From NCBI RefSeq assembly GCF_020921035.1, contig NC_063152.1, positions 2,362,001 to 2,426,000 on the forward strand: a stretch of DNA of 64,000 bases. The letters run 5' to 3'. This document shows positions 52,201 to 64,000 of the stretch, one piece after another. The stretch is from Rhodamnia argentea (Eukaryota > Streptophyta > Magnoliopsida > Myrtales > Myrtaceae). Position 1 is the first letter of the stretch. Each line of letters starts with the position of its first letter. The notes below the pieces were generated by a model, which was not told the DNA's origin, did no database searches, and was given only the letters and a program-made list of their open reading frames with translations. A program made the position numbers and the translations under genes.

Positions 52201-52366
52201 AGTGGAACGGGAGAGGGCCGGTCGGCGGCGGGTAGGAGCACGAGGACGTGGGGTACGGAGGCGGGGAGGACGGCATGACCGGGTGGTTCGAGGAGGGCCT
52301 GAACAGCTTCTGGAGCTCGAATTGCGGGTTCTGCTGGGGATTGTTGGGGTTACCGGGCGATGCCAT
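43288..52366 (-). CDS. VCS: VARICOSE / EDC4-like mRNA decapping scaffold, 1,393 aa
   Basis: Twelve exons on the minus strand: 52366-51602, 51364-51315, 51238-51082, 50958-50740, 49762-49634, 49456-47846, 46490-46131, 45988-45869, 45035-44865, 44617-44453, 44309-44184, 43596-43288. They sum to 4,182 nt in frame, close to the usual plant length (about 1,340 aa). The protein starts [14 protein letters not shown] with a Pro/Gln-rich stretch to about residue 180. A WD40-type propeller follows (phrases [43 protein letters not shown]), then a Ser/Pro-rich linker in the 1.6-kb exon 6. The C-terminal part (from about 978) is helical: [36 protein letters not shown], and the final [13 protein letters not shown]. 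In plants VCS joins DCP1 and DCP2 in cytoplasmic P-bodies and promotes decapping and decay of mRNAs. An upstream leader with GA/CT-rich sequence lies at 52480-52780. Confidence 0.95.
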
Positions 52367-54433
52367 GAAAGGTGCTCGATGAAATGACTGGGAGGAAGAA
52401 GAGAGTCCTGCCAATCGTGGGTAGTGGCGAAAACCAAGGATTGGGAGGTGGGTTTCTCGTTTTTTATACGGAGAGAGAGATTCAAGGAAGAGAGGAGGGA
52501 ACAGGGATCCGGCGATTGAGATCGGATTCAAAGGAGTCACCTTTATCACTCCTCTCGCCTGTGTCTCGGTGACCCAAGCCAAGTGACCAATCTCGCACAG
52601 AGAGAAATAGAGAGAGAGAAGAGAGAGAGAGAGTATATAAAAATGGGGGAAGAGAGAGTGTGTGTGCGTGTGTTATTTGGATCGAAGTTGGAGAGAAGAC
52701 GTAGAGCGAAGTGGAGCATGGACTGGGTGGGGGCCATGGCAGAAGAGAAGACAATGGAAAGTCCCAATGATGATATTATCGTCATTTTCCCCTTCTTTCT
52801 TTCTTTTCATTTTTTCAATCGACCAACAGTGACATCATATTTCTTGTCGAAATAAGTAATATTATTCGTGAATCGTATCGGGCAACATAATGTGAACATC
52901 ATTACATTATAGCTTCAGATGTTTGTTCTTTTCTTTTCGATTCTATTGCATGAACACGATGTAGAGGGCAGATGCCGTGTGTGATAAACTTCTGTTGTCT
53001 AACGAATTCTCGAGTTGGCGCCTCTTCGAACATTTTCTATAACAAGCAATTTGGCTATTGTAAGTCTCTGTGTAGTCTTTTATCCTTTCTCGGTAGATTT
53101 TAGTTTGCCGGCACGAAACAGAGGAAGTCCAATACAAACCCAGAATTAGCAGCTGGGGGGGCTCGTGAAAGAAATGATTCAACCGGAACAGCATCAAAAC
53201 CAAACCACACAAAGAGCTTCGACATAAGGGACACAAGCTCAAGCTTTTGCATTGAACCGACATGGAGACAGCGAAGAGAATGCTATCAAATTGAGGAGCA
53301 ACATCATCGTAAAAATAGCTGTATTTCCCCTGGCTCTCCGAGGGAAGTGGATAAAAATATTCAAGGCCAATTTCAATAACTTTGCGAAGCTGGACAAAAA
53401 TTCAGCGAGTTATATCAGCAAATGCAGAAATTAATGATGCTTCCGGTTCGATCGCTCAAGACCTTTGGACTCTACCTGGACCCGAAACACAATAAGCCTC
53501 CGCCATCAATGTAAACCCATAAGCTAAGATGGCTCGACGAAATAAATCTGAGGTACATGGAATTCAACATACGTGGGTTCCTCCAACAAAGGAAGTCGCC
53601 TTTCAAATGCATCGTTGTCCAATCCAACTCTGAATTACAATCCCCGATGACACGAAGTGCACCAGCAAGACGAAAGAAAGATGATTCTAGGCTGTCTTCG
53701 TGAAGGGGCAATCGAACAGCAAATGTGATCAGGAGCCAAGCCACATAAGACACAAGTGGCTTCCACTGTCTAACCCTGTCAAGAGTTTGCAATGGTTGTC
53801 ACATGCCTTGGACGTGTTTCGTTTTAATGTTCTTGAAGACGATAAACGATGATCATGAGCATGGCGTCTGACTGAGCGTGCGAGACCTGTAAGACATGAG
53901 CCACATATGGGTAAATTTTGACGAACTAATTTCTTCTTTGCCTAGCCGTCCCAATCAGACCAGAACAGAACCATTCATGCCCCATACAGAAATCATGGAT
54001 AGAATTGGACAAGGAGTTCTAAATTAGGAATACCAGACCTCAACGTCCTGGTCTCGGTCCTGCTTATGGATCCAGGTCTTGCCTTATCAGTAGAAGCAGC
54101 CAAATCGACAACCACACCCGGAAAAACTCCTTCCACGGGAACCAGTCAACATAGACCGTTGAAAATAAAAAGAGAAGCAATACTCCATTCGAACTAAGTG
54201 CAATAAACTCAAAAGATAATATGTGATATAAAAAAGAAGGTCCATTTACAACAGAACGGACAATGGATGAAGAGTTTATCATCTATAATTCAACTATCTT
54301 GCACTTAACATTAGAAAATGAGCCAGAACAACTTTACAAGTTATGTTCTCAGATGACAGATGATCTCAAGGTACTTCGAGATAAGAGATTGAAATTAAAA
54401 GAAGGCAATGATGCGCACATCGGATTGTCACAT
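52367..54433. other. VCS promoter/leader and RAB2 3' region
   Basis: 52480-52650 is GA-rich on the plus strand (CT-rich on the VCS strand) and probably carries the VCS leader and core promoter. From 52.9 to 54.4 kb I recognise no gene. A 106-codon minus-strand ORF at 53472-53792 is open but matches no family I know. It may be 3' UTR or an unannotated exon. Confidence 0.45.
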
Positions 54434-56542
<2,109 letters not shown>

Positions 56543-56906
56543 CGTTCGACCCCAGCAGATCACGAGCCGCAAGCCGCGAGAGAGGACGAGACGCCGGCGC
56601 GCAAATCGGAGAAGCGGAAGCTCGGATCGTTACGAAGTTGAATTGCGAGCGCGCGTCGCGTACTTGAAGGGGAGAGAGAGAGAGTCGAAGGAGGGTCGCC
56701 TCTCGGTTTCGTGACGGGGTTTTCCGATCCAGCAGAGGAAACGATGATGGTGTCTCCGCGCGTAGATCCTCGCTGTCTTCTCCTGCTTCTCCGCCATTCC
56801 GCTCCCCAAAGGCGAGGGAGGGAATAGTGAAAAAAAAAAAAAAAACGGGGGCGCTAACTAAATTTAATTTCTAGAATTTACCATTTTTCAATTATTCAAA
56901 TTCAAG
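56543..56906. promoter_or_regulatory. Leader/promoter of the RAB2 gene
   Basis: GC-rich leader with a GA tract at 56670-56690, then a 16-base poly-A run at about 56830. The TIR element starts just beyond, so less than 370 bases separate the ATG from the transposon. Confidence 0.45.
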
Positions 56907-58383
56907 GGTGCGTTTGTTTCGCCTATAATTTCACGATATTTGATGATATGTGGTCGAAATTGTTATATGATATTTGCCTCTCATTTGGAAAATGATTTCG
57001 ATCTCGTGATTTTATCTTAATCTAAAAAATAAGTTATAATTTATAAATTAAATTTTTTTATCAAAAATTTTATTATTTTTGTTAATTTTTTTGCTGTATT
57101 TTCTTGGTTCTTCCATTCTTCCTCCTCGCATCGTCCTCATCCGCACTCGCTGGCCTCGAGGCGAGCTCAAGCTCGTCAAGATCTTGCAAGCCTCAAGTTC
57201 TCCGGTTGACCACCGACGCCGAGGCCCGGTGAATGGGGGTAGAAGAAAAAAAAAAGGGAAAAAAAGAAAATAAATAAAGTAAAAAACTAAATTAATTTAC
57301 AAATTAAATTAATTATAAAATTAAAAATATATAATATAAGGGGTGATATCATTAAAAACCCCAAACTAGTACATTTGTCACAAATATACCTTAAACTATC
57401 TTTTTACCAAAATGTCACCAAACTAGTACACATGAGATAAATTTATCCAAAACTATTTTTTTAACCATAATAAATTTCAAACTCTACACCTAAAATAAAT
57501 TTACCTCAAACTATTTTTCTTATCACACTAAACCCTAAACTAGCACAAATGAGATAAATTTACTCAAAATTATTTTTTTACCACCAAAAGTCTCAAATTG
57601 GTACACATATGATAAATTTACCTCAAATTATTTTTTTGATAATCAAAAATTTCAAATTGGTACACCTTTGACAAATTTACTACAACTTATTTTTTTGATT
57701 GTCAAAAACCACAAACCAATATACTTGTGACAAATTTACCCCCGTTAAATTGAGTTAATACCATGAAAAACCCAACTAATACACCTATGATAAATAGAGG
57801 ATAAAAACTCCAAACCGGTACATCCATTAACCGCCATATTTAATCCAATTTAGCAATTTTATGGTAAAATTCAATGAAAACTAATGGATGGTAAATTTTT
57901 CAGCGGTGTGCCGGTTTGAAATTTTTAGTGGTCAAAAAATCAATTTGAGGTAAATTTATCGTAAGTATACACATTTGGGGGGTTTTTGGTGATCAAAAAA
58001 TTAATTCATGATAAATTTATTACGGGTGTACTCGTTTGAAATTTTTGGTAGGAAAAAATATAGTTTGGAGTAAATTTATCATAACCGTATTAATTTGAAA
58101 TTTTTTATGATAGAAAACATAATTAGGGGTAAATTTGTCACATGTATACTAGTTTGGAGTTTTTCATGATATTCACTTAAATATAAAATATTAAAAAGTT
58201 GAAAAATAAAAAAATCTGAGAGGTGCAATTCCACAAAGTGTTTTTACCTCTTTAGATTTAGGAACTCACTTTCTTAATTTTGTGCATCAATTTTCTGTTG
58301 ACTAAGATATTTTCGGTAAACTAAATGGGTGAAAGTTCAAAGAACTAATTCTTGAAAAACATTTTCATTCAAACAAACGCACC
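56907..58383. mobile_element. TIR element (hAT/MITE-like) hosting a foldback insertion
   Basis: Perfect 13-bp inverted ends GGTGCGTTTGTTT are at 56907-56919 and 58371-58383. Without the nested foldback copy (57340-58177) the host is about 640 bases, a size typical of non-autonomous elements. The interior has a GC-rich core (57115-57235) followed by an A-rich tract, as in the element near 12.2 kb. There is no transposase. The superfamily is uncertain and a target duplication is not clear. Confidence 0.6.
57340..58177. mobile_element. Foldback element, tandem-repeat arms (copy 2)
   Basis: The family is the same as at 3545-4039: imperfect units of about 60 bases with gtacac, gataaattta and poly-T phrases in the left arm and their reverse complement in the right arm, around a core at about 57800-57900. 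That core matches copy 1 (aaaccggtacatcc, taatccaa, gaaaactaa in the same order). It is about 340 bases longer than copy 1, so unit number differs. The ends (GGGTGATATCAT and the complement of atgatattcac) are more decayed. Confidence 0.75.
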
Positions 58384-59887
58384 TTAAGATAATAATTTTC
58401 ATCATCCATGAAAAAATTAAGATTTAAATTGTTGAACATTATTAATTGATTAACTATTTTGATAGATACAAGTGATCATGTCTTAGGAAAATGTTTATCA
58501 AATTATACATTTTCTACAAAATAAACGGACTAATGAACATACAAAGTTTTATAAAAATTATTCCTTATGGACATAGCACATCTCACGATACAAATACGTT
58601 TGTCAGTATGTCTAGAACGATACGTACAAATATTCATTGAGCATTTTGACTAAAGTAAAAACTTTATATTAGAGGGGACGAGATAAAAACGAAAGGGTCA
58701 AAAGAAGAAATCTTTCCAAATTTTAGTATGGGGATGGATGAATTGCCTCATATTACGTTGGCAACACATATGAATTATCAACATATATGATTCCTTCCGA
58801 GCAAGTGAGCATGAAATCGACTGCACGAGACTTATTCAAAATTCGATCTACAAAAGGAGAAATCTATTGAAAGTTTTAGGATAGGGGAAATTAACTCTTT
58901 TCCCTTTCATAATTGGCAAAGTGATCCCTTATGCTTGTCTTTTGATCTAGGAAGCACGGACACTCTTCGAAACCTCCCGTGTCGTGTCAAACACCGACAC
59001 GAGTTCGGCGTGTGGTCAACAGGTGTTAGACATTGGACACATGATTAGCGCTTCGGACACGCCAATGACACGCAAGTCCAATGTCCCGACAAGGCATTTC
59101 GACAAGCACGGATCAATTTTGAATATTTTTAATAAATTATGGGTCAAAATATAAAGTTATCAAAAATATATATACTTTAATCATATACCTAGCCGTCCGA
59201 AAATTAATATACTCAACCAATCCCAAAAAAACGTAATCGTGAATCTCTAATAGAATAAGAAGAAACTCATTGCCAATATTTTATCATATACAATAAAATT
59301 TTATATTTAATATACAACGTGTTCCAATATCTTAGAATTCTCTATTTTTTGAGAAATAACGTATCATCGTGTTGTACCGTGTCGTTTATGGGTGCTACTT
59401 GGCCTTTGATAACATCAAATTATAAATTTGAATGAAAAATCAACTAGAAGTAATGGATAAAGATGATAGAATCCAGTCCTGCTATGATCATTCAATAAAG
59501 AGGGGGCCTCTACAGATTATCACATCTTGAGACAATGAGATTAACTGTAGATGACTAAATTAAAATAATGTTAACCAAAAAATAAAAAAAGCACCATATG
59601 ACCTCACTATGAACATTGCCATTCCATGAGGGGTAAATTCTGTATAGACTGCTTCATCATATGCAATATCTACTTTCTTCTGATCAACTGCAACACAATC
59701 CCTCTATTCCATAGCACCATAAGTTTCATTATGCCATGGCGGCTGCCATTGCACCCGTCATTCCGGCCATCTATTTCGAAGTTTCTTCCTGCCAGCACGA
59801 ATCTGTATACTAGCTGGAGGTGGATGTGAATCTGTGATAATGTACTTCCGAGACTTTCCGAGACTGCGGGACCAAAAGGAATTCACC
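58384..59887. other. Gene-free DNA downstream of the galactosyltransferase gene
   Basis: A/T-rich, no recognisable gene. The 3' UTR of the minus-strand gene lies at the right end. Positions 58950-59110 are richer in GC, with several short repeats of cgacac or gacacg, of unknown origin. Confidence 0.4.
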
Positions 59888-62800
59888 TCAATAAGAGATG
59901 ACAATGTCCCAAGAGCTAGTTCTCGCTGGAATTCTTATTTTCAGTAACTTGTCTTCTCCATATTCGAACTCTCTCTCCCCCGAGTTGACAGTGCAAGATT
60001 TGGGTCTTTTGCTGGAATATGCTCCAAATGTGCCCGGTCCTCTCCCTATGATTGTTATTCCAGAAACAGAAGATTTGCTGCGAATATCGACTGCTTGAAT
60101 GGCTCCTCCTGAATTGTACATGTCTATCAATCCGATTGGAGCAAACTGAACCTTCTGATTGTGAACCTGGATAATCAGATTAGATCTTAGAGTGTGCATA
60201 TTCTGAAGGATCCACCAAAATATTATATCTAGGTGCAACTATAGATACCTTAATAGGAGAAACGGTTAAGACGTCGCACTCTAAAACCTTCAAGGTGACA
60301 TTCATCGACTCTTCCACGGACAATCGACGTACAGAGCCTGTTCACATTGATATAAGGCCGGAGCATGAGCAATGGGACATTGCCAATAACTGTACTCGTG
60401 TTATTTTTACTGCATATAAGATAGGTAGAAAAGGAGTCACATCATACCAGTCTTGAAGGAAAAGATTGCACAATCTCCGGCCCATGAATCCCCAGAAACC
60501 TCTTCCAAATACTCTACATCAGATGGAGAAACTGATGCAGATATCTCAGAAGCAGCATCCTCAATGACTTTCTTGTCAGTGCAAGGCCAGCTTCCTGCTC
60601 CTTGGCAATTGAAAATGCCAAGAACACCGGTACAATTGTTCAAGTTCCAAATCTTCAGAAGACTGCATAACAGACTTAGAGACATCAAGAGGTTGGAAAT
60701 GAATGGAGACTGAGGTCCATCTTACCAGTAAAAACATCAAGATACCTTTTCCCATCCATAACTGGGTCGATGAATAGGCAATCTCGAGATGGCCTGCCAG
60801 GGTATTTTGCTCTAAGCACTGAGCCATCAGGAAGCACAAGCTTTTTAAGTATCTCGAAGTCATGGTTTCCAGGTTCATCACTGGCATAAAATGGTGATAA
60901 TATGAATAAGAAAAACCTAAAAAAAAAGTACGGATCATGCAGTGGTAAATATGCATCACCATCAAACATCAAGAGTTGTATCTTTCTAAGTTCCTAAAAC
61001 ATGAGAATATTGGGCTTCTGAACATTTGATGCATACATTAAAAAGGCATGACCTTTTAGCACACGCATGAAGATGTTCATCAGGGGAATCATCTAGTTAC
61101 AAAGCAATGAAGATTCCATAAACTAAGAATATGACGGATGTGGCTTCTTAGGCTACTACAAAGGAATAAGAGGTCCTAGGCTTCCTGCTAAATACATTTC
61201 GAAAGAGACAGAGTACGGAGTTAGCATGACCAGAAAGAGCCAAGTTTGTCATCTTAAACAGAGACTTTGCAATGTTTTGATGCCTTGTACATCTGTCTCT
61301 ACAAGAGAACTTTGGCACACCTTACATAGACAGGACATCCTCCCACTGCTCGAGCTACAGCATGGAACTCAGCTGCATCATGGCGGCTCTGAAGATGTAA
61401 AAAGAGTTGATAGTTATTGCGAATATCAGAAGCATTAGACAGTACTGTAGCAGCAAAGAGGAAATAGATATCATACATAGAACATGTCCCAATCTGGAAC
61501 AACTACTTCTCCAAGAAATATGCTATTATACGCCACAGCAGCTATGTGTAGAGTCTGGGTTGCCGGATTTTGGGGATAATAATCATCAGATGCTCGTGTT
61601 ATAGCACTTTGTTGACAACTGCATGGGCAAATATGAAGCAGAAATAAGATATTAAAGGTCTCTGATACCTGGTATTTCTATTCCAACTTCATAACTAGTG
61701 TCCAAGACATGCCACGCCACAAAATTTGGACGAGCGATCTATTAGAGTAAGAGCATATTTCACTAAATTCTGGTAATGTATAAATTAAATAGTATCATCG
61801 AGGTTTGTACTTAATTCACTTGCTTCCATTCTAATAAAAGTATAAACTTTCTTTTGAATTTAGTGGATATATCTATGAGTTTACCGAAAGATTATCCAAT
61901 TTTCATAGTCAGGACATCTCTGGACTTAGTTTAGTTCAATCAGTAATAAGCATCCTAGTCATTGCCCCGCTATAAAGCAATGTCCAATTTCGAAGCAAAA
62001 TATGATTGGAAATAGCAGCGACAAAGTTATATACTGGTAAATGGAATCTGTGCTCTGACCCATACAGCAGATGATGCTGTTATCCTGGAAATTGGCAGCT
62101 ATGGACTCCTCAAGGGCTTCTTGGAATTGTCGGGTAAGGGAAACACGACCTCCTAGATCTGTTGATATTGTTTCCAGAATATTCTGCACATCTACCTTCA
62201 CTCCATCCACACCCTGAGAAACCAGGTAGCTATGTAGATCGTCATAGAACTGAGATATTGTAGCGGGATCAATTGCACCTACGCCATAATTCTCCATAGC
62301 ATCCATAGAAAGGTCCCTCATATTTGCCAAATTGCCAGATGACTGTATGGGATACTTTAAAACTGGATTATACTTTTTCGTAGCTTCTGCTCCAGGAAGA
62401 AGGCCTCCCCAGTATCCCATCAAAGCATGCCATACATAGACATACCTGAAATTTGTTGAAAGTTATGCGAGGAAATCTCTCAATTTATCGGTTTCAACAA
62501 ACACGACATTGTCACTGAAATGGTCACCATGGGGTAGACATCACAATCGTCAAATGTAGGGCCACTAAATCACGGAAACAATTTGTGGCACCTCCTCACT
62601 TTTCATATTGTGATTTGCTTAAGTACATATAGAGAAAGAACAGAAAGAGCAGTTTGAGTCATACTTAAGACCAAAAGTTCCCTTAATGTCCGAAACAAAT
62701 TCCTTTAAATCTGCAGGAGCCTCGCTAAGAGATCCATTTTCAGTTCTTCGAAACTTTTGATTTTCTTTGATGCTGACTAATCTGCCACCAAACCTGCGAA

Positions 62801-63763
62801 TTCACCAGCAGTGGAAGGACATTGTTGTAGTTTCCAGATTTGCAATTAATCATACAACATCACAACAGCATGACTACTCACTGGGACCCTTCAACAAATG
62901 GCTCTCCTTCTTTTTGGAACTCATTACTTGTATCTTGCCAGCCATCATCTATTATGATAAATTTTGCTGGTGTGCCTCCATCAGATAAACTGCAAGGAGG
63001 GAAACTTGTAAGGGCCATTTTTCTTCTAACTTATCAAGTTAAAAACTTAACTTCGTTGCCTAGAATTAAAATTCCTCAAGGGCAGAAAAGGGACAACAAT
63101 TCAACTTTATGGAAGTGTCTTTCGGAGAAGCAATTTAAAAGGTATATTTCCCCTCTCTTTTGAAAGCACAGCCATGCCATTTATATATAAAAGATGCAGC
63201 AAACTGAAGTCCTCAAAACACATCAACATCAACTTTGCAGGCATCTGCATCATTGACCTTTTAAGCCCCTGTCTGATTCCTTTAGGATTAACCTCTTGGT
63301 AAAAGGCATCCCAGGTGCACCAACCGAACCAATCCAGAATTCCAGGCATCTGCATCATACAAACAATCAGAAGACAAAGTTATTTGATCACCCTTTTCCC
63401 ACCATTTCCAAACTTGATATAACTATGCAGTTGTTCAACGAAAACTACCTGCTTCCTTTCTCGGACCGCAAATGTTCCCATCTCCTTCTCCAAGAACCTG
63501 CACAAGAACCAATTTGCAATGACTAACTCAGATTGAAATTAGTTGTCCTGGAACTTAAAGGGTCTCATTTACAAGATTTATGCACTATTCAACTTTATGG
63601 ATTATGAATCAGACTCCTTGAAAACTTGGATTCCCCGTACAAACAAGAAGGTTGCTCAGAGGGCAGCCCTACTTCATCGATTCCTCCATCAGGTTGAATG
63701 GATTTTCTCCATAATTGACAAAAACAGCTTTTCGGGACTGTGAAGTAACTATTGCAGGGTCAC
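59888..63763 (-). CDS. Raffinose synthase/seed imbibition protein (GH36), 3' part
   Basis: Exons on the minus strand, 5' to 3': 63763-63673, 63497-63449, 63349-63258, 62989-62882, 62793-62665, 62445-62035, 61618-61477, 61388-61321, 60880-60746, 60662-60448, 60337-60249, 60166-59888. Phases agree throughout, and the 5' exons lie beyond the window. The chain contains [49 protein letters not shown] and GVKVDVQN (nucleophile Asp of GH36). It continues with TRASDDYYP (candidate acid/base Asp in R-x3-D), [29 protein letters not shown] and the C-terminal beta domain ending DIVISY. This family includes galactinol-sucrose galactosyltransferases and alkaline alpha-galactosidases of the SIP type. Sequence alone does not settle which, but the divergent C-terminal end and shorter loops favour a SIP-like enzyme over a true raffinose synthase. 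It acts in raffinose-family oligosaccharide metabolism, probably in the cytosol. Confidence 0.9.
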
Positions 63764-64000
63764 CTAACAAGAATTGTAACACCCAACATTATTAGAGTTA
63801 AAAGAGCAATAAATTCAGATAAAAAAAAGCTGCTGACGTGAAAAACTTTTCATGTTCATTGTTTAAAAGCATGTACACCATCAAAGAAACACGAGGCCCC
63901 ACCGAGTGCTCCCTGGTCTGATTGCTCTCTTCCATAGTTTCTTAGTGATAGTTGTTAATACATACATCCATATAAACATGTCCTAACGTGAGCCTGCTGA

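Noticed and set aside
51815-52387. 190-codon plus-strand ORF, Arg/Gly-rich
   Set aside because: It is the antisense of the Pro/Gln-rich first exon of VCS, so the composition follows from that exon.

Overview
This is a nuclear window from a flowering plant, almost certainly a woody eudicot. The evidence is intron-rich genes with plant splice sites, several plant-specific families (MYB-CC factors, an APO protein, a PLS-type PPR protein, a raffinose-synthase-family enzyme), abundant (AG)n microsatellites and LTR-derived DNA. I cannot name the species from sequence alone. There are no prokaryotic operons, CRISPR arrays or viral genes.

Layout. 1-13.4 kb is a gene-free, repeat-dominated block: a decayed Copia-like LTR cut by an LTR fragment (1-1020), a possible SINE, an (AG)n tract, a foldback element (3545-4039), a 3,575-bp solo LTR with a 5-bp target duplication (4661-8235), antisense Copia-like LTR pieces (8236-9860) and a probable MITE (about 11934-12561). 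From 14.1 to 19.6 kb lies the only plus-strand gene, a 13-exon alpha/beta hydrolase. After it come seven minus-strand genes: a PHL7-like MYB-CC factor (20785-24286), a second divergent MYB-CC factor (29007-33619), an intronless E/E+ PPR protein (35306-37306), an APO1/APO2-type plastid RNA-binding protein with a probable 1-base frameshift in exon 1 (38109-41399), the decapping scaffold VARICOSE (43288-52366), a RAB2-type GTPase (54434-56542) and the 3' part of a GH36 raffinose-synthase/seed-imbibition protein that runs off the right edge (59888 onward). Between the last two genes lies a TIR element (56907-58383) with a second copy of the foldback element nested inside it.

The genes are housekeeping or regulatory functions with no sign of working as one pathway. 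Exon models were joined by hand from GT/GC-AG sites, reading phase and family conservation. All full models close in frame except APO, which is exactly one base short.

I did not find a convincing new multi-gene system. The most unusual signals are in non-coding DNA: a phased array of GAT(C/T)-N18-CACGTG modules with a period of about 58 bp inside the solo LTR, the empty-site paralogue that proves the insertion of that LTR, and the foldback family with tandem-repeat arms around a conserved asymmetric core.
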